Assembly (NCBI RefSeq): GCF_018437505.1
Contig: NZ_CP072467.1
Location: 3,868,010-3,932,009, forward strand
Direction: 5' to 3'
Source: Spiractinospora alimapuensis
GTDB taxonomy: Bacteria > Actinomycetota > Actinomycetes > Streptosporangiales > Streptosporangiaceae
DNA: 64,000 nt
Shown here: positions 1-8,691 of the stretch, one piece after another
Layout: every line of letters begins with the position of its first letter
How positions within the stretch are numbered: position 1 is the first letter of the stretch
Program-made: the position numbers and the translations under genes
The notes under the pieces: generated by a model
What the model saw: only the letters and a program-made list of their open reading frames with translations
Told to the model about the DNA's origin: nothing
The model's database searches: none

Positions 1-1
1 G

Positions 2-904
2 AACCGGAGCAGCCTGGAGACCTACGACGAGCTCGTCGACGGCGGCGTGGACCTGCCCATGCAGCAGGGTGTGCCCCTGCTCGCGGCGTGCGGGGACCGC
101 TCCGGTCTGCGGCACCTGGTCGACGAGCTGGAGATGGTGCGAGGGGTCGGCTGTGAGGTCAAGTACGACCTCGTCAGCGGTGAGGAGCTCCGTTCCCTGG
201 AGCCCATGCTGAGCGCGGACGTGCGGATGGGGGCCCTCGTGCACGGGCAGCGCTTCGTGCACCCGCCCAAGCTGGCCCAGACGCTCGCGGACGCGGTGCG
301 CTCGCGCGGTGGCACGGTCACCGAAGGGTTCACCGTCGCCGATGTCCGCGACCACGTGGACGGGGTCGACGTGGTCGCGGACAACGGTGAGGAGCTGCGT
401 TCCGACGCGGTCGTCCTCGCGACCGGGACGTGGCTCCCGAAGCTGGCCAAGCGGTTCGGCGTTCGGGTGCCCATGCGCCCCGGGCGCGGCTACAGCTTCA
501 GCGTGAAGCCGCAGTCCATGCCCACCCACCCCGTCTATCTGCCGGCCGAGCACCTGGCCTGCAACGCGTTGGGGGACCGGTTCCGCGTCACCGGCGCGAT
601 GGAGTTCCAGCGCGCCGACGCACCGTTCAACCCCCGCCGCATCCACCGCATGATCAACGCCGCCCGACCGATGTTCTCCGGCATCGACTGGAACGCCCGG
701 TTCGACGAGTGGGTTGGGTCGCGCCCGCTCACCTCCGACGGGCTGCCGCTGGTCGGGCAGACCACGTCCTCGCGGGTCCACGTCTCCGGAGGGCACGGGA
801 TGTGGGGCATCGTGTTCGGCCCGCTCACCGGAAAGATGCTCGCCGAGTCCATGGTCACCGGTCGGCGCTCGTCCCTGATGCGTTTCTTCGATCCGCTGCG
901 GTAG
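2..904 (+). CDS. FAD-dependent amino-acid oxidase/dehydrogenase, 5' truncated by window edge
   Basis: The reading frame is open from the first bases, so the N-terminus with the Rossmann GxGxxG motif lies outside the window. About 300 residues remain. The C-terminal signature SRPLTSDGLPLVGQ followed by SGGHGMWGIVFGPLTGK is typical of the DAO superfamily (DadA, glycine oxidase, D-amino-acid dehydrogenase), where it closes the FAD site. An ATGTWLPKLA segment matches the second FAD contact of these enzymes. Family membership allows oxidative deamination of a D-amino acid, glycine or sarcosine; the substrate cannot be read from the sequence. A strong terminator follows the stop, so this is the last gene of its transcript. 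Confidence 0.85.
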   Translation, partial: NRSSLETYDELVDGGVDLPMQQGVPLLAACGDRSGLRHLVDELEMVRGVGCEVKYDLVSGEELRSLEPMLSADVRMGALVHGQRFVHPPKLAQTLADAVRSRGGTVTEGFTVADVRDHVDGVDVVADNGEELRSDAVVLATGTWLPKLAKRFGVRVPMRPGRGYSFSVKPQSMPTHPVYLPAEHLACNALGDRFRVTGAMEFQRADAPFNPRRIHRMINAARPMFSGIDWNARFDEWVGSRPLTSDGLPLVGQTTSSRVHVSGGHGMWGIVFGPLTGKMLAESMVTGRRSSLMRFFDPLR

Positions 905-918
905 CGGAGAGGAACGAG

Positions 919-948
919 GAGCCCCGGCGCCGTCCGCCGGGGCTCTTT
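919..948 (+). terminator. Rho-independent terminator after the oxidoreductase
   Basis: An 11-bp perfect stem, GAGCCCCGGCG pairing with CGCCGGGGCTC, closes a 5-nt loop and is followed by TTT. It starts 15 bases after the upstream stop codon. Confidence 0.8.
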
Positions 949-976
949 CGCGTCCACCCCGCACACCCGCCGCCGA

Positions 977-992
977 GTAAGCACTTGCTTAC
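977..992. promoter_or_regulatory. Palindromic operator upstream of TetR gene
   Basis: GTAAGCA-CT-TGCTTAC is a perfect 7+2+7 dyad 48 bases before the TetR start. Such palindromes upstream of tetR-family genes are usually autoregulatory operators. That this protein binds here is inferred from position and symmetry. Confidence 0.65.
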
Positions 993-1039
993 CTTATGGT
1001 CAGAGGAAGAACCATCTGATCCATCCGGGAGGAACACAC

Positions 1040-1624
1040 GTGACGACCCGGGAGCGCATTCTCGACGCCGCCGCCCACGTCATGCGGGAGCTCGGCCTCG
1101 CCCACGCGACGACGAAGGAGATCGCGCGGCGGGCGGGCTTCTCCGAGGCCACGCTGTACAAGCACTTCCGGGACAAGCACGACATCTTCCTCGGCGTCAT
1201 CGTGGAGCGGCTCCCACCCCTCGGAGCGGCGCTGATGGACGCGACACGCCACGTAGGACAGCGGACGGTGCGCGAGAACCTCGAAGAGGTCGTCGGCGCG
1301 GCGATCGACTTCTACTCGGCGTCGTTCCCGATGGCGGGATCGATGCTCGCCGAGCCGGACCTGATCGCGCGACAGCGCGCGACCAACGCCGAGCACGGCG
1401 CCGGTCCGGACCGGCCCGTCCGCGCGGTGGCCGACTACGTCCGTGCCGAACGTGATCTGGGTCGTCTGCGCCCGGAGGCCGATCCCGAGGCGATCGCCGC
1501 CCTGTTGCTGGGGGCGTGTTTCCAGCGCGCGTTTCTGGAACAGTTCGTGGACGAGGTCCCGGGCGGGGCGGCGGACAGCCTGGTCGCCTCGCTCCTTGAC
1601 CCCGTGCTCCCCGAAGGCCGGTGA
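1040..1624 (+). CDS. TetR/AcrR family transcriptional regulator
   Basis: The 194-residue protein has an N-terminal TetR helix-turn-helix at about residues 5-50: TTKEIARRAGFSEATLYKHF, then RDKHDIF. The remaining helical ligand-binding domain is divergent, as usual. The GTG start is supported by GGGAGG 9 bases upstream. A terminator separates it from the preceding oxidoreductase, and the convergent methyltransferase lies downstream, so it is probably transcribed alone and autoregulated through the 977-992 dyad. Its ligand and other targets are not visible. Confidence 0.9.
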   Translation: MTTRERILDAAAHVMRELGLAHATTKEIARRAGFSEATLYKHFRDKHDIFLGVIVERLPPLGAALMDATRHVGQRTVRENLEEVVGAAIDFYSASFPMAGSMLAEPDLIARQRATNAEHGAGPDRPVRAVADYVRAERDLGRLRPEADPEAIAALLLGACFQRAFLEQFVDEVPGGAADSLVASLLDPVLPEGR

Positions 1625-1678
1625 CCGTGCGGCTCTGGCGGCGCCGTCCTCGCCACCCGAGCCACACGGCCGGTCCGA

Positions 1679-2518
1679 TCACTCCGTCGGACGTTGCCCG
1701 CGGGTGTAGGCGATTCGGTAGAACCAGGCGCTCATCCCCGGGTCCACCAGGAGCCGGTGGAAGCGGGCGATCTCGTCCGCCGTCGCGCCGGCCCGCTCCA
1801 TCAGCGGCTGGACCTGGCGGTTGAGGCACAGCGCGAGCGCGGATCGGGGGTCGCCCCCCGTCATCGTCGACCGGGACTCCGTCGCCCGCACGTTCTCCAG
1901 ACCGGCGTCCATCAGGTGGCGCGGCGCTTCACCAGCCCAGTCCCAGGAGACGCCGAAGGCGTCGGAGACGACGTCGTGCCCGAGGGCGACCATGCGACGG
2001 AAGAACTCGGCGTCACCGGGGCTCGGCACCGACAGGACGGGAAGCTCGGAGCCATGGAAGTCGCCGACCACCAGCCAACCGCCGGGCGCGAGTCGCTCCA
2101 CGAGCTGGGAGACGATCTCCGCGCGGTTGGGGAAGTGCATCAGGAACAGTCGGGCGTGGATGACGTCGAAGGGCCCGTCAACGGGGAGGCCCTGGGTGAT
2201 GTCATGCCGCAGAACCTCGATCCCCGTGTCGTCGGAGATCTGCTCGGTGTCCTTGTCGAGTGCTATCACTGTGCCGTCGGAGGATCGCTCGGCCATCCAG
2301 CGCGCGATCGATCCGGCGCCGGTCCCCAGATCCAGGCAGCGGGCTCCGGCGTTGACCCCGGCGGCGTGCAGAATGTCGATCGACATCGGATCGAAGAGGT
2401 GCCGCAGGAGTGACAGGTGTCGCGCACCGAGGTCGGTCGTGCTGTCGAACAGGTACTCGTCCTCGTTGTCGGTCCCCACAGCGACCCCCCATCGCGTGAC
2501 CGTCATCCAACAGCCCAC
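1679..2518 (-). CDS. Class I SAM-dependent methyltransferase
   Basis: The 279-residue protein carries motif I as CLDLGTGAGSIARWMAER around residues 65-80 and an acidic post-I residue in VIALDKDTEQ. A FDVIHARLFLMHFPNR segment matches motif IV and its following helix, and APGGWLVVGD matches motif VI. This arrangement is that of small-molecule methyltransferases of the UbiE/Methyltransf_25 type. The first few residues may be over-extended; a GTG about 13 codons downstream, just before TDNEDEYLF, is an alternative. It is divergent from the CGNR regulator with a 50-bp shared control region, so that regulator may control it. The substrate is unknown. Confidence 0.85.
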   Translation of the reverse strand: MGCWMTVTRWGVAVGTDNEDEYLFDSTTDLGARHLSLLRHLFDPMSIDILHAAGVNAGARCLDLGTGAGSIARWMAERSSDGTVIALDKDTEQISDDTGIEVLRHDITQGLPVDGPFDVIHARLFLMHFPNRAEIVSQLVERLAPGGWLVVGDFHGSELPVLSVPSPGDAEFFRRMVALGHDVVSDAFGVSWDWAGEAPRHLMDAGLENVRATESRSTMTGGDPRSALALCLNRQVQPLMERAGATADEIARFHRLLVDPGMSAWFYRIAYTRGQRPTE

Positions 2519-2568
2519 GTTAGGCAGGAAGCTTCTAATGGGTCAACACAGTCGGATAGCATACAAAC

Positions 2569-3162
2569 ATGTGGAGTGAAGTGGCCCCACTCGTGGGGGA
2601 GCCGCCGGCCCTGGACTTCGTGAACACCGTTGTCCACTGTCGGAGCGGCAGGGTGGACCTGATCTCCACCCCGGAGGAGCTGCACGCGTGGCTCATACTC
2701 GTGGGGGACCGGGTGTCCGACCTGAGCCCCACAGAGATCACGGCCCTGGGCGACGCCGAGCTCGCCACCATCCACGCGACGCGGGATGCCATCTATCCGT
2801 TGATCCACGCCGCCCGGGACGGCAAGCGTCCGCCCGACGCGTCCGTGGACCTACTGAACGACCTCATGCGTGCGGTGCCGCGCATCCCGCGACTGGGATG
2901 GGACGGCAGCGCCGTCACCTCCGTCGAACTCCGTTCCGGTTCCGCGGTGGAGCGCCTGTGCGCCTCGGTCGCCTCCGCGACGGCCGCCATGATCGCCGAC
3001 GGTTCGGTCCACCAGGTCCGTGAGTGCGCGGACCCGCGGTGCATCTGGTTGTTCCTGCCCAAGAACTCCCGCCGTCGCTGGTGCGACCCCAGCATCTGCG
3101 GCAACCGGGCCCGCGTGGCCCGGTACTACCACCGTCACAAGGCCACGGAACCCGCGATCTAG
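2569..3162 (+). CDS. ABATE/CGNR zinc-finger regulator
   Basis: The 197-residue protein begins with an ABATE-type domain (EPPALDFVNTVVH near the start). It ends in a CGNR zinc finger: RECADPRCIWLF, then RRWCDPSICGNRARVARYY, so the four metal cysteines and the CGNR tetrad are all present. Members are presumed stress-responsive transcription regulators. TAGCAT ends 6 bases before the ATG and could be a -10 box, which would make the transcript leaderless; no Shine-Dalgarno is seen. It is divergent from the methyltransferase. Confidence 0.85.
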   Translation: MWSEVAPLVGEPPALDFVNTVVHCRSGRVDLISTPEELHAWLILVGDRVSDLSPTEITALGDAELATIHATRDAIYPLIHAARDGKRPPDASVDLLNDLMRAVPRIPRLGWDGSAVTSVELRSGSAVERLCASVASATAAMIADGSVHQVRECADPRCIWLFLPKNSRRRWCDPSICGNRARVARYYHRHKATEPAI

Positions 3163-3198
3163 GTGTACTGACTCGGTGTGCCGACCATCGAGGTCGGC

Positions 3199-3230
3199 GG
3201 CCCCCGCTCCGCCTGACGCGTGCGGGGGCT
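3199..3230 (+). terminator. Hairpin downstream of CGNR gene
   Basis: CCCCCGC (3201-3207) pairs with GCGGGGG (3222-3228), extended by two flanking pairs, 37 bases after the stop. There is no clear T-run, so termination is likely but not certain. Confidence 0.5.
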
Positions 3231-3928
3231 TCCGGTGTTGGTGTGGCCGTCCGGCGTCCCACCGGCCGGAGGGTCCTCGGCGTCTCACGTGGCCTCCGCC
3301 AATGCGGTTCAGGCTGGTCGACTGGTGTTGGCTCGCCGTGTGGGTATGCGGTGGCTAGTCCGTGCACCCGCGCCGTCGCACGCTTCCGCGTCGACCCGGA
3401 AGCCGCCGCCGACGGGTGACGCGCTACCGAACCCTGGGTCGTGTCGGCACGGTCGGTTCTGCCGACCGTCCGGTCCACCGACCCTCAGCCGCTACCGTCG
3501 CGCCCGCCGCCCACGCCGGGACCGCGCCGTAGGCGGTACGACGCGACGAATACGTCCAGGGGAGGCACGCGACCACGCGAGCCCCCCGAAGCTGATCCAC
3601 GCCGGGCGCCGCGAACCCCGGCTGGGCGAGGTATCTCTCCACACCGCTCTGGACGACCACGCCCGGCCGTCCTCCACCGAAATCCGGTCCGACGAGAAGA
3701 CGGAGACCGTCGTCGCCGCCGTCGCCTGCGTGAGGCGGGACCAGACCTGTCCGCGACGGTCGGCGGCACGCGGGAGCGGCTACGGACCGGGCCGCGGCGA
3801 GGACTTCAACCGATGCGACCCGTGCGCACGCGCGGTTTCCCCCACAGGTGAGGGCACCGGACGGAACACCCAGGCCCACACCCGATCGGGGTGTGTGCCC
3901 CCGTGCCCCGTCCGATCGTGGTGGCCCC
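3231..3928. other. Long non-coding stretch, no gene recognised
   Basis: About 700 bases lie between the CGNR gene and the metallophosphoesterase stop. The open frames are arginine/proline-rich, low-complexity, and carry no family signature on either strand. I see no tRNA, IS end or convincing promoter. It could be a fully decayed gene. Confidence 0.5.
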
Positions 3929-6160
3929 TCACGCACCCGTTCCGGTGAGGGCGTGCAGGATTCCGTTCCACGACGCCACGAACACGGCGTTGCCACTCAG
4001 CGCTGGCGATGAGGCGAGGTGGTCGCCGAGGTCGGTGGACCACCTCACCGTCCCGTGGAGGCGGTCGAGGAGAACCAGTCGCCCCGCCTCGGTGGCCACG
4101 ACGACCGTGTCTCCGCCGATCGCGGGAGACGCCGTGATGGGTCCGCCAACGTCAGTGGACCAGAGCACGCCGCCGTCGTTCTGGCGGAGCGCGGTCACCC
4201 GGCCGTTGTGGAAGCCGGCGTAGACGACCCCGTCGACGAACGCGGGGGTTGGCGTCGTCGGAGCGGGGACGACGGCCGGCGTAGAGGTGTGCCGCCAGGC
4301 GGTCGATCCGTCGGGGGCGACCGCCACGAGCTGGTCGCCCGGGCAGGCGAGCAGCGCGAGCTCTCCCGCGAAGATCGGCATGGAGCGGGTCCAGCCGTCG
4401 AAGGCCGTCTCCCAGAGCAACGCGCCGTCCCGTGCGTCCAGCGCCACCAGGTTGGAGTAGGCGGTGGTGAACACGAGCCGGTCGCCGCGCAGAGCGGGGG
4501 ATCCGTGCGCGATCCAGTTCCGCCCGATCGGCTCCTTGGTCCGCCACAGCTCACGCCCGGTGGCGACGTCGAGCGCGGCGACACCGGCGCCGGCCATGTC
4601 CACGAACGCCTGGTACACGGTCTCGTCCCGCACCGCGGGCGAGAAGTACATCCAGTGATGCCCGTCCTTGGGCGGCTGGGGGGTCCAGGACCACCGTCGT
4701 TCACCCGTCGTGGCGTCCAGGGCGTGCAGTGGTCCACGCGCCTCCGGCACCAGCACCGTGCCGTCGACGATGGCGGCGGACGCCTCCACCGGCCCGTCGG
4801 TGCGTGTGTGCCAACGGCGTTCGCCCGTCCCCATGTCGACCGCGACCACGCCCTGGTGCTCGCCCATGTGCTCGTCGCGCGTGCCGACGACCACCGTTGC
4901 GTCGGCGACCACGGGGGAGGCGGTCAGGATCGTTCCGCCACAGTCGTGGCTCCAGGCGCGCCGCAACGGTGGGCGAACCGGGTCGGCCACCGCTCCGGTG
5001 CGCTCGGGATCGGCGTGGAACATGGGCCAGGGAGTTCCCGGGCTCACGGCGGGAGCGTCGGTCTCACCACCGGGGGCGGGGCGCCCCTCCGGTCCGCGAA
5101 CCTGCCCACCGTCCGCGGCCACGAAGGACGTCGAGACCCGCCCTGGCTCGACGTCCACCGTCCGATAGCCGCGCGGGGTGTGGTCCAGCCCGAACGAGAC
5201 GGAGGTCGTGGCCGCGTGCAGGGCACCGGTGAAGGGCTCTCTCGTGACGTCGTTGGCGTGGATGTGCCCCACCAGGAACAGGCGCGCGTTGTGGTCGGCG
5301 AGCAGCTCCAGGTACTCCCGCGCCCGGTCCCAGTTCTTCGTCTGCGGGATGTTCCACGGCACGTGGGCGACGATGATGACGTCCCGTCCGGCCGCCCCCG
5401 CCGCCAGGTCGCGCTCCAACCACGTGAACTGGTCCGGGTCGGACAGGCCACGGAAGTTGTCCAGCATGACGAAGTGGGCGCCGCCGTACTGGAACGAGTA
5501 CCACTCCGGCCCGACGTGCCGCCGGTAGGCGTCGATCGCCTCCGCGAAGGGTGGGCGTCGCACCCGACGCCGCTGTGGCCCGCCGACCGACTGGCCGAGC
5601 AGGTCGTGGTTGCCGGCGACGGGCCAGACCGGCACGGGCGAGGCGGCGGCCGCCGCCCGGAACGCCGCGAACTCCTCGGGCGTGGCCCAGTTGGTGAGGT
5701 CCCCGCTGAGGACGGTGAAGCGTGGTGACCCGTGGGGTGCGCCGGTCACGGGCGTGGCGGGGTGTTCTGCCGCAACGGCCATGAAGTCGCGGGAAACCCG
5801 CTCGGCGGTCTGCGCGGTCGACTCGTCCACGTGGACGTCGGTCAGGTGGCCGAACCGGAACCGGGCGTCGGTGGAGGGGAGGTCGGGCGTCAGCGCGAAG
5901 TCGACGTCGCGTGCCCCCTCCGACAGCCGCTGGAAGAAGCGGGGAATCCGTGCGTCGTCCAATGCGGTGCGGTACCCGGACGGAACCGTGATCTGGACCA
6001 TCGGGGTTCCACGTCGAGTGGGGTCCCAGGGAAGCCGGTACGCGCCCGAGGCGTCCGTGTGGACCACGGTGACCCCGTCCGACACCGCGACGTCGGCGAC
6101 GCCGGTCCCGGTCTCGGTGTTCCGGACTCTGCCAGCCAGCCGTTTCCTGCCACGCACCAT
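3929..6160 (-). CDS. Calcineurin-like metallophosphoesterase fused to PQQ-type beta-propeller
   Basis: This 743-residue protein has three parts. Residues 5-85 look like a carboxypeptidase-regulatory/MetallophosN beta-sandwich (AGRVRNTETGTGVADVAV). Residues 100-340 are a calcineurin-like phosphoesterase with HLTDVH, SGDLTN, VAGNHD, VAHVPWN and GHIHAND, so all metal-ligand motifs are present. Residues 370-743 are PQQ-like propeller blades, with repeats such as VVVGTRDE, ALDATTGERRWSW and VALDARDGALLWE. No signal peptide is obvious from this ATG, although both domain types are often extracytoplasmic. The phosphoesterase and propeller could act on, or sense, a cell-wall or phosphate substrate; this is inference. 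It is transcribed alone. Confidence 0.85.
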   Translation of the reverse strand: MVRGRKRLAGRVRNTETGTGVADVAVSDGVTVVHTDASGAYRLPWDPTRRGTPMVQITVPSGYRTALDDARIPRFFQRLSEGARDVDFALTPDLPSTDARFRFGHLTDVHVDESTAQTAERVSRDFMAVAAEHPATPVTGAPHGSPRFTVLSGDLTNWATPEEFAAFRAAAAASPVPVWPVAGNHDLLGQSVGGPQRRRVRRPPFAEAIDAYRRHVGPEWYSFQYGGAHFVMLDNFRGLSDPDQFTWLERDLAAGAAGRDVIIVAHVPWNIPQTKNWDRAREYLELLADHNARLFLVGHIHANDVTREPFTGALHAATTSVSFGLDHTPRGYRTVDVEPGRVSTSFVAADGGQVRGPEGRPAPGGETDAPAVSPGTPWPMFHADPERTGAVADPVRPPLRRAWSHDCGGTILTASPVVADATVVVGTRDEHMGEHQGVVAVDMGTGERRWHTRTDGPVEASAAIVDGTVLVPEARGPLHALDATTGERRWSWTPQPPKDGHHWMYFSPAVRDETVYQAFVDMAGAGVAALDVATGRELWRTKEPIGRNWIAHGSPALRGDRLVFTTAYSNLVALDARDGALLWETAFDGWTRSMPIFAGELALLACPGDQLVAVAPDGSTAWRHTSTPAVVPAPTTPTPAFVDGVVYAGFHNGRVTALRQNDGGVLWSTDVGGPITASPAIGGDTVVVATEAGRLVLLDRLHGTVRWSTDLGDHLASSPALSGNAVFVASWNGILHALTGTGA

Positions 6161-6433
6161 CGTGGTCGTCCGCCCCTCAGTCAGGTGTCACTGTCCGTCC
6201 CGGCCTCGGCCACCTCCCGGCAGGGCGAGCGCGGCCGTACCGAGGGCCCGAGCGCCTGCCGACGTCCGCGTCACGTGACTCCGCGCGAGGCCATTCGGCA
6301 CGCCGGATACGCCACGATGTCAGACGGTCGGGTCGGCGGCCGTAAAGGGGTGTGACACGCCGTCCGGGGACGGTGGCGTCCTCGCTGTCGACTGGTCGGC
6401 CAGCTGGGGCGTGGCGGGTCGTGACGGTCCGCC

Positions 6434-7033
6434 TCACTTCGCTCGGAACGCCTCCAGTATTCGGCGCAGGGCGGCCTGCGTCGCGGGTAGGTCGGCGGGG
6501 TCGGTGGAGGTGGCGAGCCAGAGGGCGGCCTCGTTCATGGCGCCGGAGAGGAGGCGGGTCAGGGGGGTGACCGGCTGCTCGGTGATGAGGCCCGCCTCCA
6601 TCAGTGAGGTCAGGGCTTCCGCGAGATGGCGCGCGGAGGTGGCCTCGTCCAGGGCGCGCCATTCGGCCCAGCCCAGCACGGCCGGACCGTCGACCAGCAT
6701 GATCCGTTGCACGCCCGGTTCGGAGGTCGCCTCCAGGAAGGCCTGACAGCCCGCCACGAGCTGCTCCCAGGGGTCGGACTGGGCGTCGGCGGTGCTCGCG
6801 ACCGTGTCACCGACCTCTGTCTGTACCTCGCTAAGGACGGCGCGGAACAGGTCCACCTTGGCGTCGAAGTGGTGGTAGAGGGCGCCCTTGGTCACGCCCG
6901 CGGAGCGCACGATCTCGGACAGGCCCACGGCCGCGTATCCGTGTGCGGCGAACAATCGCCGACTGTCGCGGATCAGGACCTGTCGTGTTCGTTCGCGTTG
7001 CTCCGCCCGGGTACGGGGTGTCGTGGGTGTCAT
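6434..7033 (-). CDS. TetR family regulator divergent from glyoxalase gene
   Basis: The 199-residue protein has the HTH GLSEIVRSAGVTKGALYHHF followed by DAKVDLF, typical of TetR proteins of the AcrR type. I chose the ATG at 7033 because GGAGG sits 5 bases ahead of it; an upstream in-frame ATG at 7045 lacks a site. It is divergent from the glyoxalase-fold gene at 7112, and the intervening region contains two dyads suited to a TetR dimer. It therefore probably represses itself and the glyoxalase gene. Confidence 0.9.
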   Translation of the reverse strand: MTPTTPRTRAEQRERTRQVLIRDSRRLFAAHGYAAVGLSEIVRSAGVTKGALYHHFDAKVDLFRAVLSEVQTEVGDTVASTADAQSDPWEQLVAGCQAFLEATSEPGVQRIMLVDGPAVLGWAEWRALDEATSARHLAEALTSLMEAGLITEQPVTPLTRLLSGAMNEAALWLATSTDPADLPATQAALRRILEAFRAK

Positions 7034-7048
7034 CCGCGCCTCCATTTG

Positions 7049-7094
7049 ACCGACCGTCGGTATGTCAATACTCTATCTTCACATACCGATGGTA
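7049..7094. promoter_or_regulatory. Paired TetR operators in divergent promoter
   Basis: ACCGACCGTCGGT (7049-7061) is a perfect 6+1+6 dyad, and TACCGATGGTA (7084-7094) is a 4+3+4 dyad. The larger arms CCGTCGGTATG and CATACCGATGG are also inverted copies with one mismatch. They lie exactly between the divergent TetR and glyoxalase starts. Confidence 0.65.
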
Positions 7095-7111
7095 GGTGAA
7101 AGGTGATTGGG

Positions 7112-7528
7112 ATGTCCGTGACCAGTATTTATCCGGTGATCTGCACTGACCGGGTGGCGGAGACGCACGCGTTCTACACGACGCACTTCGGCTTCGAGAC
7201 CGTCTTCGACGCCGACTGGTACGTGAGCCTGTCGCGGCCCGGCCCCCAGAGGTACGAGCTCGCGCTGCTCGACTACACCCATCCGACGCTTCCCGAGCCG
7301 TACCGGAAGCCGGTCCAGGGCGTACTGATCAACATCGAGGTGGAGGACGTCGACGCCGAGTGGGACCGCCTCGTGGTGAGAGGCGGGCTCCCCCCGGTGC
7401 TGGAGATCCGCAGCGAGGACTTCGGCCAGCGACACTTCATCGTCGCCGACCCCAACGGTGTTCTCGTGGACGTGATCACACCGATCGAGCCCACGGGAGA
7501 GTTCGCCGACAACTACGTGGGGTCCTGA
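7112..7528 (+). CDS. Glyoxalase/bleomycin-resistance (VOC) family protein
   Basis: This 138-residue protein fits the size of a single VOC module pair. It opens with a strand ([18 protein letters not shown]) and ends with the characteristic [16 protein letters not shown], where family members have a metal-binding acidic residue and the DPNG turn. The ATG at 7112 is preferred over a GTG at 7103 because AAAGG precedes it at proper spacing. Members are metal-dependent isomerases, dioxygenases or drug-binding proteins, so function stays open. The divergent TetR with operators suggests ligand-induced expression. Confidence 0.85.
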   Translation: MSVTSIYPVICTDRVAETHAFYTTHFGFETVFDADWYVSLSRPGPQRYELALLDYTHPTLPEPYRKPVQGVLINIEVEDVDAEWDRLVVRGGLPPVLEIRSEDFGQRHFIVADPNGVLVDVITPIEPTGEFADNYVGS

Positions 7529-7534
7529 GTCGGA

Positions 7535-8638
7535 TCAGTGCGTGGGAATGAGCTTCTCGGCGCTTCGTAGGCCACCGAAATGCCGCCCGAGCTCGCGAAC
7601 GGCGCTGCGGCCCGCGCGGTTCGCGCCGATGGTGCTGGCCGTGGGTCCGTAGCCGATGAGGTGGATCCTCGGGTCCACAACGACCCGAGTTCCGTCGACC
7701 CGGATCCCGCCCCCGGGTTCACGCAGGTTCAGCGGCCCGAGGTGTGCCACGCTCGGCCGGAACCCCGTCGCCCACACGAGGGTGTCGGCGGGAACGAACC
7801 GTCCGTCGTCCCACGCCACACCGTCAGGTGTGACGCGATCGAAGGTACGCCCCAGGGTGACTCGGCCGTCGTCGACGGCCTGGTGGAGCTCCGGGGGGAG
7901 GTGCAGGCCGGTGGCGCTGACGATGCTGCCCGGAAGCTCGCCGCGCCGTACTCGCTCGGCGATCACCGCGACCGAGGCACGTCCGTGTTCCTGGGTGAAG
8001 GGGCCGGTCATGAGATTGAGGGGACGTCGGGTCAGCCAGGTGATCTCGCCCGCCGTGTCCAGCAGGTCCAGCAGCATGTCGGCGGCGGAGCCCCCGCCGC
8101 CGACGACCACCACGCGTTCGCCGGCGAACGCGTCCCCGCCCGGGAAGTCGACCGTGTGGAGCTGGCGTCCGAGGAAGGACGATCGGCCCGGGTAGTGCGG
8201 CCAGAAGGGGCGTTCCCAGGTCCCAGTCGCGTTGATCAGTCCGCGCGTGGACCAGATGCCGTCGGTGGTGTGGACCAGGAGACGGTCCTCGTCCCCTTCC
8301 TCGACCCTGCGTACGCTGACGGGGCGCCGAACGTCGAGGTCGAACGCGTCCTCGTAGGCACGGAAGTACTCGGGAACCACAGTGTTCACCGGCGCCGCGC
8401 GCTCCGGGGGAGACCATGGCATCCCCGGAAGGGAGTGCACGCCGTTCACGGTCGCGGTGGTCAGCGAGTCCCACCGGTGCCGCCACGCCCCACCGGGCCC
8501 CGAGTTGTGGTCCACGACAACGAAGTCCCGCCCCGCCACCAACCCGGAACGCCGCAGGTAGTAGGCACCGGACAGCCCCGCCTGCCCCGCGCCGACGACC
8601 ACGACCTCCACCGGCCGTACCGTTCCCTGTGGTGTCAC
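7535..8638 (-). CDS. Flavin-containing monooxygenase-like NAD(P)/FAD oxidoreductase
   Basis: The 367-residue protein has an N-terminal FAD-binding VVVVGAGQAGLSGAYYL and a second nucleotide fold VVVVGGGGSAADMLLDLL for NAD(P)H. Also present are GPGGAWRHRWDSL in the position of the family GxWxxxR region and the late ATGFRPS motif of FMO/CzcO-like enzymes. It probably oxygenates a small hydrophobic substrate or oxidises a thiol or amine. The GTG at 8638 was chosen because the fold starts right after it; the frame is open further upstream but low in quality. It follows the membrane protein at 8692-9195 by 53 bases and so shares the tetO-like promoter. Confidence 0.85.
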   Translation of the reverse strand: MTPQGTVRPVEVVVVGAGQAGLSGAYYLRRSGLVAGRDFVVVDHNSGPGGAWRHRWDSLTTATVNGVHSLPGMPWSPPERAAPVNTVVPEYFRAYEDAFDLDVRRPVSVRRVEEGDEDRLLVHTTDGIWSTRGLINATGTWERPFWPHYPGRSSFLGRQLHTVDFPGGDAFAGERVVVVGGGGSAADMLLDLLDTAGEITWLTRRPLNLMTGPFTQEHGRASVAVIAERVRRGELPGSIVSATGLHLPPELHQAVDDGRVTLGRTFDRVTPDGVAWDDGRFVPADTLVWATGFRPSVAHLGPLNLREPGGGIRVDGTRVVVDPRIHLIGYGPTASTIGANRAGRSAVRELGRHFGGLRSAEKLIPTH

Positions 8639-8691
8639 GGCCGTTCCAACAACACCGCCGCATGGGGGATTCCGGCCCGGCCGCGCCCGCC

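Noticed and set aside
4019-5728. Long open frame opposite the metallophosphoesterase gene
   Set aside because: Low-complexity Arg/Gly/Val-rich translation without motifs; the minus strand has a complete, motif-rich protein.
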